NCBI RefSeq assembly: GCF_019753045.1
Contig: NZ_JAIELN010000005.1
Span: forward strand, 62,001 to 126,000
Length of the DNA: 64,000 nucleotides
Direction: 5' to 3'
Source of the DNA: Hyphomicrobium sp.
Lineage (GTDB): Bacteria > Pseudomonadota > Alphaproteobacteria > Rhizobiales > Hyphomicrobiaceae
Under the pieces are notes generated by a model, which was not told the origin of the DNA, searched no databases, and worked only from the letters and a program-made list of their open reading frames with translations. The position numbers were made by a program, and so were the translations under genes. Shown here piece by piece: positions 19,000 to 32,043 of this stretch. The stretch's first letter is position 1. Each line of letters opens with the position of its first letter.

Positions 19000-19749
19000 T
19001 CACCAGGCGGGATTTTTGACGCCGGTAAAGAAATAGACGCCGAGACCGATGGTGAAGACCAGCCATCCCCAGAGGACGTGCTCCATATAGACCGCCGCGA
19101 ACGATCGGGTGCGCTCGTATCGCCACGCCAAGAGCAATCCGATGACGAAAGTTCCTCCGACCGCGATCCAGTTGCGGAAGAGGATGTGGCCAAATCCGAA
19201 TGCCAGGGCGTTGGCGAGGATCAGGCTCCATCGGGAATGAAACAACGGTCCGTAGCGGTGGAAGAAGAATACGCGGTACGCGAACTCCTGAGCCAGCACC
19301 GACGTGAAAGGATAGAGCACCATGATCTTCAGCCAGAGGCCGGGTCGCTCGGCGGCGAGTGCGAACAAGCGCTCTGGCATCATTACCGCGACCAGCGAGC
19401 CGACGAACGCGCTGCCGACGATGAATGTGCCCAGAATCGAGAGTGCGGCCGATCTTGTTACACCGCGGCTCGCTTCCGTTTTCAGGCTGAAGGTGCGATC
19501 GTAATAGAGGAACGCAACGAACGCGATGAGCACCGGCGGCAGCGCGTAAAACAGCGGCACGCCGTAATCGAAAACTGCAATCCGCATCAGCAGTGGGGTT
19601 CCGACGTAGATCAGCCCGAACTCCGTCCAGAGCTGCAGCCTGCGCCGTTCCGAAGGATGAATAACGTCGAGAGATTGCGCGAGCGTTCCGCCAGCGCAGA
19701 GATCGGCAGAACCGGAGACCACATCTTTCGAGGAGAAGGCTGTCGTCAT
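19000..19749 (-). CDS. CPBP family intramembrane protease
   Basis: A 249-residue polytopic membrane protein of the CPBP (CAAX-protease/bacteriocin-processing) family. The motifs are Q154-E155-xxx-R159 (AQEFAYR), His188 in FGFGHILF and His224 in MEHVLWG, with about six hydrophobic segments. The usual motif 1 is EExxxR; here the first Glu is Gln, while the second is kept. Members are glutamate intramembrane peptidases or inactive relatives; the substrate is unknown. It lies 27 bases downstream of the ELM1-like gene, same strand, so co-transcription is likely. Confidence 0.8.
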   Translation of the reverse strand: MTTAFSSKDVVSGSADLCAGGTLAQSLDVIHPSERRRLQLWTEFGLIYVGTPLLMRIAVFDYGVPLFYALPPVLIAFVAFLYYDRTFSLKTEASRGVTRSAALSILGTFIVGSAFVGSLVAVMMPERLFALAAERPGLWLKIMVLYPFTSVLAQEFAYRVFFFHRYGPLFHSRWSLILANALAFGFGHILFRNWIAVGGTFVIGLLLAWRYERTRSFAAVYMEHVLWGWLVFTIGLGVYFFTGVKNPAW

Positions 19750-19776
19750 CTCGTCTGCACCTCTCGCCTCCCCTCG

Positions 19777-20814
19777 TTACGTCTTTGCCTTGACCAGCCC
19801 CGGGAGCATTTCGGCACGCCGGAGCCAGCGTTTCGCTATTTCTGCGGCGATGACATCCGCCGAATGCAACGGTTCATAGGTCCACGACGGCAGCGGTTCA
19901 CCAGATGGGGGCAACGGCCTCGTCGCGCCATAGGACGCGAGGCCAGAGTGGAAACGGTTGAACTTCGCGCTTCCGCCGGAAGGGGAAAAAATAAAGATCG
20001 GCCGACCCGTCGCTGCCGCCTCGCACGTCATGCTGACGCTGTCGGCGGTGATGACGAACATATCCGCGTGGGCGACAAAATCGGGATATGGGTTCTGCCC
20101 TTCGCCATCCCAGAAAAAGGCGCGCTCGGCCGCCACCGAGTTTTTGATCCGAGCTGCGAGCCGCTCGGGGGTTCTCCTGGAGGTTGTAATCATCAGCCCT
20201 GCACCGCTTGCCGCGAGCCCCGCCAACGCGTCCACCAAGCGCTCCTCATCGGCCGGCGAATACCGGTAATAGCCGTTCGGACCGCCGATCAGGCAGGCAA
20301 TGCGGGGCTTCGGCAGCCCGGCGATCCTCGGCGGCGGGTTGGTGTGGAGTGCGCGCAGCCGCGCGGGCGAGAAGCGATGCGGGGCCGTCAGAGTCGAGAT
20401 GACGTTCGGGCCCCGGCGCCGATCGTGCGCGGGGACCCATATGAGGTCGGCGCTATTCGCTCCCGTCCGGGGGTCCATCAGGATGACGGTATATGTCTCG
20501 AGGCCGGCGCGCCGGCGCAGGGCGCGGATGTAAGGTATCGTCGTGCGGCCCGTGGCGAACGCAAACGCCGGCCACGGCGGGTCGAGACGCAGCCTGTCGC
20601 CATTGGGCGCCTCGGGCGGCAGCGGGCCCCAGGGAGCCATAAACTTGTAGATGCCCGCTATGTCGACACGTTGAATTTCGGCCTGCAGACCGAGCGCCTC
20701 GACGACGCCCAGGACTTGAGCTTCGTGGCCCGCCTTGCCATCGGAGAAGATCCAGGCCGTTTGCCCCTGGAACATGCCTGAATATGGAGCTGAAGGCGGG
20801 TCGCTACGTGCCAT
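19777..20814 (-). CDS. ELM1/GtrOC1-like glycosyltransferase-fold protein
   Basis: A 345-residue protein of the mitochondrial-fission ELM1 family (formerly DUF1022), known across alphaproteobacteria and plants. Family marks are the start WIFSDGKAGHEAQ, an APHR...LIGGPNGYY segment and the late VTADSVSM / SGGSAKFNRFH region, all compatible with a GT-B fold. Plant ELM1 recruits dynamin in mitochondrial fission; the bacterial role is unknown and may involve lipopolysaccharide sugars. It diverges from the Lrp gene, with 135 bases between them that must hold both promoters. Confidence 0.85.
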   Translation of the reverse strand: MARSDPPSAPYSGMFQGQTAWIFSDGKAGHEAQVLGVVEALGLQAEIQRVDIAGIYKFMAPWGPLPPEAPNGDRLRLDPPWPAFAFATGRTTIPYIRALRRRAGLETYTVILMDPRTGANSADLIWVPAHDRRRGPNVISTLTAPHRFSPARLRALHTNPPPRIAGLPKPRIACLIGGPNGYYRYSPADEERLVDALAGLAASGAGLMITTSRRTPERLAARIKNSVAAERAFFWDGEGQNPYPDFVAHADMFVITADSVSMTCEAAATGRPIFIFSPSGGSAKFNRFHSGLASYGATRPLPPSGEPLPSWTYEPLHSADVIAAEIAKRWLRRAEMLPGLVKAKT

Positions 20815-20949
20815 GATGGATTAACTTATGGGCTCCTCGTGTCGGCTACGCCGCGGCTGCCGACGATCTTGTTAAAGAAATAAGCGAAACTTCGTGCGCC
20901 CTTCTACATTCCTGATATTACTCAAATCTCCCTGTAGTGGCGCGGCTCC

Positions 20950-21438
20950 ATGGCAATTGAACTCGACGAAACGGACTGGCGGATCTTGCGAGAGCTGCAA
21001 GCCGACGGACGAATTACCAATATCGCTCTCGCCAACCGCATCGGTTTATCGGCTCCGCCCTGTCTGCGCCGCGTACGCGCGCTGGAAGAAGCCGGACTTA
21101 TCGCAAGCTATACTGCTCTCGTCGATGAGGTAAGGCTCGGTTATGCGCTGACGGCGTTTGCGATGGTGAGGCTCCATAACCAGGCGGAGTCCGATCTCCG
21201 TTCATTCGAAAACAGAATTCTCGGCTGGCCACTCGTCCGTGAGGCCTACATGCTGTCCGGCGAAAGCGACTTTATACTGAAGTGCATTGCTCGCGACCTA
21301 CAACGGTTCCAGAGCTTCGTGCTCGATGAATTGACCGCGGCACCCAACGTCGCCAGCGTCAAAACCTACCTTACGATCCGCCGAGCAAAACGGGAGCCCG
21401 GGGTACCGATCACAGTGGCGGGACCAGACGGGACTTGA
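20950..21438 (+). CDS. Lrp/AsnC family transcriptional regulator
   Basis: A 162-residue regulator with the N-terminal HTH (DETDWRILRELQADGR, NRIGLSAPPCLRRVRALEEAGLI) and a C-terminal RAM ligand domain with GESDFILKC. The architecture and length are standard for feast/famine regulators that bind amino acids. The target is unknown; the gene 25 bases downstream on the same strand encodes a secreted protein and may be in its operon. Confidence 0.9.
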   Translation: MAIELDETDWRILRELQADGRITNIALANRIGLSAPPCLRRVRALEEAGLIASYTALVDEVRLGYALTAFAMVRLHNQAESDLRSFENRILGWPLVREAYMLSGESDFILKCIARDLQRFQSFVLDELTAAPNVASVKTYLTIRRAKREPGVPITVAGPDGT

Positions 21439-21463
21439 CAGAAGCGGGTATTGCGGAGGGCCG

Positions 21464-22027
21464 ATGGCAACCTTTTCTGATCTGGCGCTTCGGATTGGAA
21501 GACCGCTCATAGTCTCGGTTGTCAGCATATTGCCTTCGGCCGCCGCCACGTCGGACGATCTCTACAATAGCTATTTCGCGAATGTGCTCGACGGCGCACC
21601 CTGCTTTGCCCGGACGTATGACGAAGCCCATCTCAAAGATCATCCGGATCAGCGCGTCCGCAAAATCGAGATCGACCTTTCGAAGAAGAATTCGGACGGT
21701 ACGCCGAACTCCGCCGACCGGTTTGAAATCGGGTTCGGGCTCATGCTGACGAGCGGCCCCGAATGGTATGGACAGGCCGCGAGCTGCAAAACCAACGATG
21801 CCGATTTCGAGTGCTTTCTCGAAGGCGACGGCGGCGTGTTTCGCCTCTCGCCTCAAAACGGCGGCGGGCTCCGCCTAGAGACCGGAGAAAGCGGGATCGC
21901 GCTACAAGGCGGCGCAGGCGACATCGAACTCTCCGGAAAAGCCGGAGAGGATCGCGCTTTCGATCTTACTCAATCGAAGGAAGAGTGCCGGTCCGCTTCT
22001 GCGTTCTTCGAAGGCGGCAATGAGTAG
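21464..22027 (+). CDS. Secreted hypothetical protein
   Basis: A 187-residue protein with an N-terminal hydrophobic segment (about 11-27, AAA at its end) that looks like a signal peptide, and four or five cysteines in the mature part. The mature domain is acidic and Gly/Asp-rich with no motif I recognise. It follows the Lrp gene by 25 bases and converges on greA, with 46 bases between the stops. Confidence 0.6.
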   Translation: MATFSDLALRIGRPLIVSVVSILPSAAATSDDLYNSYFANVLDGAPCFARTYDEAHLKDHPDQRVRKIEIDLSKKNSDGTPNSADRFEIGFGLMLTSGPEWYGQAASCKTNDADFECFLEGDGGVFRLSPQNGGGLRLETGESGIALQGGAGDIELSGKAGEDRAFDLTQSKEECRSASAFFEGGNE

Positions 22028-22073
22028 CCAGCCTGTGGAGCGAGAAGCGCGAGCCTGAGCCCGTGGCTGGGGC

Positions 22074-22547
22074 TTAGCCCCAGTTCACCTGCAATACTTC
22101 AAGCGTACGCGTCCCCTTGGGCGTCGTGACGTCAACACTTTCGCCCTTGGATTTGCCGATGAGCGCGCGCGCGATGGGAGACGAAATGGAAATTCTGCGG
22201 TTGCGCAGATCCGCTTCCGTGTCGCCGACGATCGTATAGGTGACCTTGTCGCCCGAATCTTCGTCCTGCAGCGTAACCGTCGCGCCGAACTTGATCGTGT
22301 CGCCGGAGAGCTTCGTAATATCGATGACTTCGGCGCGGTTGATCTTGTCTTCGATCTCAGCAACGCGCGCTTCGTTGAGGCCCTGCTGCTCCTTCGCGGC
22401 ATGATATTCCGCGTTCTCGGAGAGGTCGCCATGGGCGCGTGCCTCGGCGATCGCGGCGATAATGCGCGGGCGCTCAACAGCCTTCAGGCGGTGCAGTTCA
22501 TCCTCGAGGTTCTTGTAACCCTCAAGCGTCATCGGCACCCGTTCCAT
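22074..22547 (-). CDS. greA: Transcript cleavage factor GreA
   Basis: A 157-residue GreA that rescues backtracked RNA polymerase. The start [11 protein letters not shown] at 22547 fits the family and has a GGAG site; an ATG three bases earlier is also usable. The N-terminal coiled coil carries the acidic tip ([16 protein letters not shown]) and the C-terminal FKBP-like domain ends in VNWG. The stop codon lies in the loop of a perfect 7-bp hairpin (CTGGGGC TTA GCCCCAG, 22067-22083). It follows carB by about 140 bases; a second Gre-type gene is at 36943-37401. Confidence 0.95.
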   Translation of the reverse strand: MERVPMTLEGYKNLEDELHRLKAVERPRIIAAIAEARAHGDLSENAEYHAAKEQQGLNEARVAEIEDKINRAEVIDITKLSGDTIKFGATVTLQDEDSGDKVTYTIVGDTEADLRNRRISISSPIARALIGKSKGESVDVTTPKGTRTLEVLQVNWG

Positions 22548-22688
22548 CATGTTCTCCAAAGTCTTTCGAACGGCTAGATCATTGCGGGGAAGATCCCCCC
22601 AACACACGGTAACAGTAGAATTGGCAAATAGGTACGCAGCGACGCCCGGCCGCGCCTTTCAGCGCGTTCCGAACACTCGACGTAAGGC

Positions 22689-25964
<3,276 letters not shown>

Positions 25965-26113
25965 GCGGCGCAGGGATTTGGCCGAAGCTCGCGATATCGC
26001 GGTCGGCTCAGGATTGGATCAGAGGTCGGGCTAAGGGGGCCTTATAGGCAATGCGCCCCGCGGGGGAAACCCCGAAAATTTTTCGTTCGGTCGTTCTTCG
26101 CGGATAAGCGCGT

Positions 26114-27340
26114 TTATCCCTTTTTCACCTTGTCACGTTCCTGTGCATCGGAACTCGGAAGAAAGACGGTCAACAGACCCAGAAACGGCAGGTAAGAGCA
26201 GATCTGGTAGACATAATCTATGCCGCGCGCATCGGCGACGACGCCTAAGACGGCCGCTCCGATGCCCGCCATACCAAACGCGAAGCCGAAAAAGATACCC
26301 GCGATCATGCCGACCCGGCCCGGCACAAGTTCTTGTGCGAAGACGACGATTGCCGGGAAGGCCGAGGACAGGATGAGGCCAATCACCACAGACAGCGCAA
26401 TCGTCCAGGTGAGGTTGGCATACGGCAGCGCCAGCGTGAACGGCAGACAGCCGAGGATCGAGAACCAAATCACCATCTTAGAGCCGAATCGATCGCCGAA
26501 CAGGCCGCCGAGAATAGTGCCTGCGGCGCACGCTCCGAGGAATGCAAACAGCATCAACTGGGACTGCTGCACGGAGACGCCGAAGGTATGGATGACGTAG
26601 AAGGTGTAGTAGCTCGTCAGGCTCGCCATGTAGACGTTTTTCGAGAAGACCAGGATGGCGAGAACCGTCAGGGCGACTGCCGTCCGGCGGCGCGAATGGA
26701 TGAGCCCCGCAGGCAGAAACTCTTTGCTGACCTTGCCCCGCGCGGTCGTTCCCCACTCGCTGACTTTCCAGAGTATCGCCATCCCGGCGAGCGCGATCGC
26801 GCCGAACCAGGCGATGCTCTGCTGGCCGCGCGGCAACACGATGAACGCCGCGAGTAACGGTCCCAGCGCGGTACCAAAATTGCCGCCGAGCTGAAACAGC
26901 GATTGTGCAAAGCCATGCCGCCCGCCAGATGCGAGCCTCGCGATGCGGGAGGATTCCGGGTGAAAGATCGCGGAGCCGATGCCGACGCAGGCGGCGCCCA
27001 CGATGAGGACGGCATAGCTCGTCGCGTACGCCAGCATCATGAGTCCGATGAACGTCGACCCCATGCCGATGGTGGTCGAATAGGGAACGGGGCGCCTGTC
27101 GGTGAAGTGGCCGATGAAGGGTTGCAGCAGCGACGCCGTTACCTGGAACGCCATCGTGAGAAGCCCGATCTGCCAAAAATCCAGGCCATAATCGTGCTTC
27201 AGCATCGGATAGACGGCTGCCAGCAGCGACTGCATCACATCGTTGAGCAGATGACAGAAGCTGACTGCGATCAGGACAGTAAGGGAAGCCGTTGCCATCG
27301 GCGTGCGCAGCGCCGAGCGTGACGATTCTATCGTGCTCAT
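26114..27340 (-). CDS. MFS transporter, fosmidomycin-resistance (Fsr) type
   Basis: A 408-residue transporter with about twelve hydrophobic segments. The N-terminal pattern FCHLLNDVMQSLLAAVYPMLKHDYGL and HFTDRRPVPYS is typical of the Fsr branch of the major facilitator family, proton-driven exporters of small drugs. The natural substrate is unknown. The gene lies upstream of carB on the same strand, 149 bases away, with no obvious functional link. Confidence 0.85.
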   Translation of the reverse strand: MSTIESSRSALRTPMATASLTVLIAVSFCHLLNDVMQSLLAAVYPMLKHDYGLDFWQIGLLTMAFQVTASLLQPFIGHFTDRRPVPYSTTIGMGSTFIGLMMLAYATSYAVLIVGAACVGIGSAIFHPESSRIARLASGGRHGFAQSLFQLGGNFGTALGPLLAAFIVLPRGQQSIAWFGAIALAGMAILWKVSEWGTTARGKVSKEFLPAGLIHSRRRTAVALTVLAILVFSKNVYMASLTSYYTFYVIHTFGVSVQQSQLMLFAFLGACAAGTILGGLFGDRFGSKMVIWFSILGCLPFTLALPYANLTWTIALSVVIGLILSSAFPAIVVFAQELVPGRVGMIAGIFFGFAFGMAGIGAAVLGVVADARGIDYVYQICSYLPFLGLLTVFLPSSDAQERDKVKKG

Positions 27341-27472
27341 TGAAATCTCCGGCGCTGCTTCTAGCGCCGAAGAGGGCCTCGGTCATAGGCCAAACCGGGC
27401 ATACCAGCCATCTCAGCAAGCATGGTCGGTATCACAGCGAACATGTGCGCAAAGACGGAAGGTAATCGAGAC

Positions 27473-28186
27473 CTATTTGCCAGAGGATGGGTCGGCGGCG
27501 GGCGTCTCCGCAGCGGGCGAAGCTGCGACGTCCTTCGGGGGATCGATCTTCATGTCGAGCGGGAACGTATAGCTCGTCTTGAAGATCGGCTTGTCCTCGT
27601 GTCCCGGCGCCAGAAGCATGTTGCTGGCCGGCAGGCCCGTCAGCGCGTCGACGTAGAACATCCGGTACGCCTGGTTCGGATCGGCGGTAGAGCCCTTCTC
27701 CATCTCCGAGTCGAGCCGGTACGACAGGACATCGCGGCCGTCGATGGTCGTGCGGCCCTTGCAGGCGTAGCTGCCGACATCCGTCTGCTGCGTCACGACG
27801 GAGTCCTGCATCTGCTCCTTGATCTGGGTCGCGACCTTCGGCGGCACCGGCTTCCAGCCGGTATCATCCTGCTTCGACCACGCTTCATTGCCGACGAGGA
27901 TCAATTCCGTCGTCTTGTTGGTCAGCTTCGCGGTTACGGTCTGGTGCATGCGATCGGGAAGAACGTAATCGACCTGCATCGTCGACGGGCCGCTCTCGGT
28001 CAGCATATGAGTGTCCATGCGGAACCACGACGACTTCCGCAACTTTTGCAGCGCGGCGGAAACTTCATCGCTGCAGGGATTGGCGTTGGGCTTTGCTCCC
28101 GGAGCCGCCCCGGGCGTCGGGGCTTGCGCCAGAACGTTGCTGGAGAAGGCGGCGACGGTGACGAGGGCAAGCGCGATGCGGCGCAT
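27473..28186 (-). CDS. Exported LolA-like hypothetical protein
   Basis: A 237-residue secreted protein: signal peptide over residues 1-20 (AFSSNVLAQA), Pro/Ala-rich stretch, then a beta-rich domain that begins with a CSDEV...L.KLRKSSWFRMD segment and contains VDYVLPDRMHQTV. It is a paralogue of the protein upstream (28238-28864). The pattern of long strands and 'YVDALTGLPA' resembles LolA/LppX-type lipoprotein-carrier folds. The C-terminal tail is low complexity (Ala, Pro, Asp). Function unknown. Confidence 0.65.
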   Translation of the reverse strand: MRRIALALVTVAAFSSNVLAQAPTPGAAPGAKPNANPCSDEVSAALQKLRKSSWFRMDTHMLTESGPSTMQVDYVLPDRMHQTVTAKLTNKTTELILVGNEAWSKQDDTGWKPVPPKVATQIKEQMQDSVVTQQTDVGSYACKGRTTIDGRDVLSYRLDSEMEKGSTADPNQAYRMFYVDALTGLPASNMLLAPGHEDKPIFKTSYTFPLDMKIDPPKDVAASPAAETPAADPSSGK

Positions 28187-28237
28187 AGGACTATCCTGAA
28201 TAATGCCGGGCCTAACTAATGCCGGATGCGGCTGGAT

Positions 28238-28864
28238 TTAACGGAGCTTTTGCACGGGAGCGTTCGTGGGCGCAACGATGTCGATATCGGTCGGGTAGGA
28301 ATACTTGACCTTCAAAACGGGGGTTGCCCCGTCCGCGCGGGACGCCACGACGTTGAAGGCCGGAAGTCCGCTCGTGGGATCGACATAGATCGTCCGCGCC
28401 ATGATCTTCGTATGATCAGCTTCGGGCGGAGATTTGTCCGCGGTGCGATAGGCGATGAGATCCTGGCCCTCAAACTTCGCGGGGCCGAGGCATTCGAAAT
28501 CGCCAAGCCCCTTGGGCGGCGCGTACACGGCCTGGTTCACCTCGGCGACGATCGATTGGGTAAACTGGGGCAGAAGCTCTTCCATGGCGCCGCTCGTTCC
28601 GGCGAAGGCGCGGTCGCCGACCAGCATCGTTTGCTGCTCGCCCGGCATGGCAGGAGACGTCACCGTCTGCAGCATCCGATTGGGCGGCATGTAGTCTATC
28701 CGCATATGCGCCTCGCCCTCAGCCGTCGGCTGGCTGAATTCGACGCGGAAAGCCTTCGACGCGCGCTGCTTCTCAAAAGCTGATAGAACATCGTTCGTGC
28801 AGTCGGCGGCGAAGGCCGGTGTCGCTACGGCGAGCGAGAGGACGGCTAAGCAAAGCGCGCGCAT
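28238..28864 (-). CDS. Exported LolA-like hypothetical protein, paralogue of neighbour
   Basis: A 208-residue protein with a clear signal peptide (MRALCLAVLSLAVATPAFAA). The mature part shares with the next gene a Cys near the N-terminus, an 'MRIDYMPPNRMLQTV' segment, a second Cys in FECLGPAKFEGQD and the closing 'YVDPTSGLPAFNV'. The two are 51 bases apart on the same strand and appear to be a tandem duplication. A periplasmic lipid- or ligand-binding role is possible; nothing specific is visible. Confidence 0.65.
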   Translation of the reverse strand: MRALCLAVLSLAVATPAFAADCTNDVLSAFEKQRASKAFRVEFSQPTAEGEAHMRIDYMPPNRMLQTVTSPAMPGEQQTMLVGDRAFAGTSGAMEELLPQFTQSIVAEVNQAVYAPPKGLGDFECLGPAKFEGQDLIAYRTADKSPPEADHTKIMARTIYVDPTSGLPAFNVVASRADGATPVLKVKYSYPTDIDIVAPTNAPVQKLR

Positions 28865-28979
28865 CGATTTCCTCCAGATTTTTTCCTTGCGTTATACCCA
28901 GATCGGCACGTGAAGCGATCTTAAAGTTCAGCAAGGTTGATTTGTGGAATCGTCTATTTGGGGCGCGCCCTGAGCGGGA

Positions 28980-30047
28980 CTATTTTTTGAGCATCTTCTC
29001 GCAAGGGTCGCCGCGCTCGGTGCGAGCAGTGAACACGACGAAATCGGCAGCCGGCTGGCCATCAGGTCCGCGTGGTATGTAGGACTGGGCGTCGTCGTTG
29101 CCGTCTTCGACCTCGATGAACATGACTGAGACGACCTGCTTCTCCGGCGTGCGCTTGCGAACATACCAGGGCACACCGCGATCCGTCCGCGCGTGGCCTG
29201 TGCCGGCGATCAGAAAGGCCGCGCCATTGGTTTTCCCGGCCGCGATAACCGCATCTGCCAGATGCGCATCGCGATAGCGCTGCGCGAAGGCCATACCGCC
29301 GAATGCTTCTTTCGGAAGCGCGCCACAATGGGAGACCTCGATTTCCTTCTCCGAGGCTGCGTCGACCTTTTCGCCCAGGGGCACATCGAGGCCCAGCCGC
29401 GAACGGTCCTCAGAGGCGAGCGCGCCCTCCCCTTCCTTGGCGGCCTTCCTGATATCGGCGCGAGCGACATCGCCGGCATAGATCGGCAAATCGAGCGCAA
29501 TCGCGGCGCTGAAGAGAGGTTCGTAGACATTCTTCGGCCACTGGGACTTATCCCAATCGACGAGGCGCTTCAGATCGTCGACGGTACGCGTCTCGGACGT
29601 TGCACTTGCTGACAGCGCCCTGAAACTCGCGACGCCCGTTTCCTGATCGGCGCGAAGTTGTTCGAAGACGATCGCGGGGCGCTTCGCAGACGAAGTGTCC
29701 GTAAATTCGGCGAGAGCCGCAGATTGCAGAAGATGATGCTCGGCGTTGTCGTGCGTCTCACCGAGGATCAACGCGCCGCCGGATGACATCGCGGCGGACG
29801 CGGCCGTTCTCAGACGCATCCACGGATGGGTCGCACACGAACCATCTTTGGCTTCGGCCCTCGCCGGAGCGGTGGCCAGAATTTGTCCGCAAAGAGGGTG
29901 CGAACAGGTTTTGGCCTGTCGCGCGATCTCTTGCAGGAATGGGCCTTGCTCAAACGCACAAGCCTGTGCGTCCGATCCGAATGACAGCGCCGAAAGAACG
30001 GCCGCGAGCAGGCTTCCGACGCCTCTCGCCCCCTCGGACTTTTTCAC
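28980..30047 (-). CDS. ChaN-like haem-binding family protein
   Basis: A 355-residue secreted protein with an N-terminal hydrophobic stretch (about 10-27) and a ChaN/cofactor-binding domain. Family signatures are LILGETHDNAEHH near residue 95 and GTGHARTDRGVPWYV near 290. ChaN of Campylobacter is an iron-regulated haem-binding lipoprotein; here there is no lipobox, and haem binding is inferred only. It starts 3 bases after carA, so it is translated from the carA transcript although it has no apparent role in carbamoyl phosphate synthesis. Confidence 0.75.
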   Translation of the reverse strand: MKKSEGARGVGSLLAAVLSALSFGSDAQACAFEQGPFLQEIARQAKTCSHPLCGQILATAPARAEAKDGSCATHPWMRLRTAASAAMSSGGALILGETHDNAEHHLLQSAALAEFTDTSSAKRPAIVFEQLRADQETGVASFRALSASATSETRTVDDLKRLVDWDKSQWPKNVYEPLFSAAIALDLPIYAGDVARADIRKAAKEGEGALASEDRSRLGLDVPLGEKVDAASEKEIEVSHCGALPKEAFGGMAFAQRYRDAHLADAVIAAGKTNGAAFLIAGTGHARTDRGVPWYVRKRTPEKQVVSVMFIEVEDGNDDAQSYIPRGPDGQPAADFVVFTARTERGDPCEKMLKK

Positions 30048-30050
30048 CGG

Positions 30051-31250
30051 TCAGTGCTCCCGGCTCGCCGACAATCCCTTTTGCTTGCGCATCATGTTGA
30101 CGAAGCGCGTGAACAGATAGTGGCTGTCCTGCGGGCCGGGCGAGGCTTCCGGATGGTGCTGCACGGAGAACACGGGCTTGCCTTCGAGTGCCAAGCCGCA
30201 GTTCGAACCGTCGAACAACGAAACGTGCGTTTCAACGACGCCGCTCGGAAGGCTTTCGCGATCGACAGCGAAGCCGTGGTTCATCGAAACGATCTCGACC
30301 TTGTTCGTCGTAAAGTCCTTCACCGGGTGATTGGCGCCATGGTGGCCTTGATGCATTTTCTTCGTCGTCGCGCCGAGCGCGAGGCCGAGCATCTGATGGC
30401 CGAGGCAAATGCCAAACACCGGCTTGCCGCTATCGACGAGCTTCTTGATTTCAGGCACCGCGTATTCGCCGGTCGCTGCGGGATCTCCCGGCCCGTTCGA
30501 CAGGAAGACGCCGTCCGGGTTGCGGGCAAGTACGTCCTCAGCTTTTTCCGTTGCCGGAACGACGGTCACCTTGCAGCCCGCTGACGCGAGGCAGCGAAGG
30601 ATGTTGCGCTTCAGGCCGTAGTCGATGGCGACGACGTGGAATTCAGGGTTTTCGTTACGCTCGAAGCCTTTGCCCCACACCCAGCGCTGCTCATCCCAAG
30701 AGTAGCTCTGGCCACTGGTGACTTCGGGAACGAGGTCGAGACCCAGAAGGCCGTGCCAGGCCTTCGCCTCGGCCTTCAAGGCGTCGATGTCGAACTTGCC
30801 GGATGGATCGTGCGCGATGACGCCGTTCGGCATGCCCTTCTCGCGGATGCGCGCCGTCAGCGCTCGCGTGTCCACACCCGAGATGGCGATGATGCCGCGG
30901 GCTTTCAGCCACTGATCGAGATGCTCGGCGGCGCGGTAATTCGAAGGCTGGGTGATGTCGGCGCGCAAGATGCAGCCCCGGACACCGGAACGGGAGGCGA
31001 GGTTGGACGTCTCGGTGTCTTCCGGATTGGCGCCAACGTTGCCGATATGCGGGAAGGTAAACGTAATGATCTGTCCGGCGTAGCTCGGGTCGGTCAGGAT
31101 TTCCTGATAGCCGGTGATCGCGGTATTGAAGCAAACCTCGCCGACGGCGGTGCCCGTCGCACCGAGACCACGGCCCGCTATGACTGTGCCATCGTCAAGC
31201 ACGAGGCGCGCGGTCAGAGGCACTTCTGTCCAGGGTTCAGGTGCGGTCAT
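30051..31250 (-). CDS. carA: Carbamoyl-phosphate synthase small subunit
   Basis: A 399-residue CarA. The C-terminal class I glutamine amidotransferase has its nucleophile Cys in FGICLGHQ, with His and Glu in [10 protein letters not shown]; the N-terminal domain has [19 protein letters not shown]. It supplies ammonia from glutamine to CarB. The gene is separate from carB and is divergent from yqeY; the ChaN-like gene follows after 3 bases. Confidence 0.96.
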   Translation of the reverse strand: MTAPEPWTEVPLTARLVLDDGTVIAGRGLGATGTAVGEVCFNTAITGYQEILTDPSYAGQIITFTFPHIGNVGANPEDTETSNLASRSGVRGCILRADITQPSNYRAAEHLDQWLKARGIIAISGVDTRALTARIREKGMPNGVIAHDPSGKFDIDALKAEAKAWHGLLGLDLVPEVTSGQSYSWDEQRWVWGKGFERNENPEFHVVAIDYGLKRNILRCLASAGCKVTVVPATEKAEDVLARNPDGVFLSNGPGDPAATGEYAVPEIKKLVDSGKPVFGICLGHQMLGLALGATTKKMHQGHHGANHPVKDFTTNKVEIVSMNHGFAVDRESLPSGVVETHVSLFDGSNCGLALEGKPVFSVQHHPEASPGPQDSHYLFTRFVNMMRKQKGLSASREH

Positions 31251-31423
31251 CTGTCATCCATTGAATGGGTCTTCGAGCAACGGCTCAAATCGCGCCGGAA
31301 CCTAGGGGAACCGCCATTCAACGTCAATTATGGTTCCCCCCCTAAAACTTATGTCCTGCAACGCTTGCCGGGAGATACATGCACCTCGTAAACCAATCCC
31401 TCAGTTTCAAGGAGACGTTACCC

Positions 31424-31861
31424 ATGCGCGCCAAGATCAGCGCCGATCTCAAGACGGCAATGAAAGCCGGTGACAAGCCAAAGGTCGCGACACTCAGGCT
31501 CATCAACGCCGCCATCCAAGCCGCGGAGATCGAAACGCGTAAGGAGCTCGATGACGCGGGCGTCCTCGCCGTCATGACGAAGATGGTGAAACAACGCCGG
31601 GATTCCATCGCGCAGTACACAAGCGGCGGCCGTCCCGATCTTGCAGCCACCGAGCAGTCGGAAATCGATATCATCGAGGCCTATCTTCCGAAGCAGATGG
31701 ACGAAGCCGCCGTCACCGCGGCGGTCGCCGACGCAATCAAGGAAACGGGGGCCGCGTCCGCCAAAGACATGGGCAAGGTCATGGGCGTGCTCAAAGCCAA
31801 GTACGCGGGCCAAATGGATTTTCAGAAGGCGAGCGCCGCAGTCAAAGCAGCGCTTGGCTGA
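31424..31861 (+). CDS. GatB/YqeY domain protein
   Basis: A 145-residue YqeY-type protein resembling the tRNA-binding tail of GatB. ATG 31424 has a GGAG site with a 9-base spacer; an upstream in-frame ATG at 31379 lacks one. The sequence starts MRAKISADLKTAMKAGDK and contains TLRLINAAIQAAEIE and the QQTDEAA-type element seen as PKQMDEAAV. The role is unknown, perhaps in tRNA-dependent amidation. It is commonly found just upstream of dnaG, as here. Confidence 0.9.
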   Translation: MRAKISADLKTAMKAGDKPKVATLRLINAAIQAAEIETRKELDDAGVLAVMTKMVKQRRDSIAQYTSGGRPDLAATEQSEIDIIEAYLPKQMDEAAVTAAVADAIKETGAASAKDMGKVMGVLKAKYAGQMDFQKASAAVKAALG

Positions 31862-32043
31862 GCCCACCCGGTTGAAGCCGCGCGATCTGCTCAAATGCGG
31901 CTCTGTGGAAAGCGGGTATGGTTTGCCGCGACAAGGCATTGAAGCGCCGTGCTTCTAGGCGAATCACCTATTCAGTTGCGTGCCGGGGCGAAGCCGAAAG
32001 CGCCTCGGCATAGGAGTCCGCTTCATCGAGGCCCGCTACGCCG

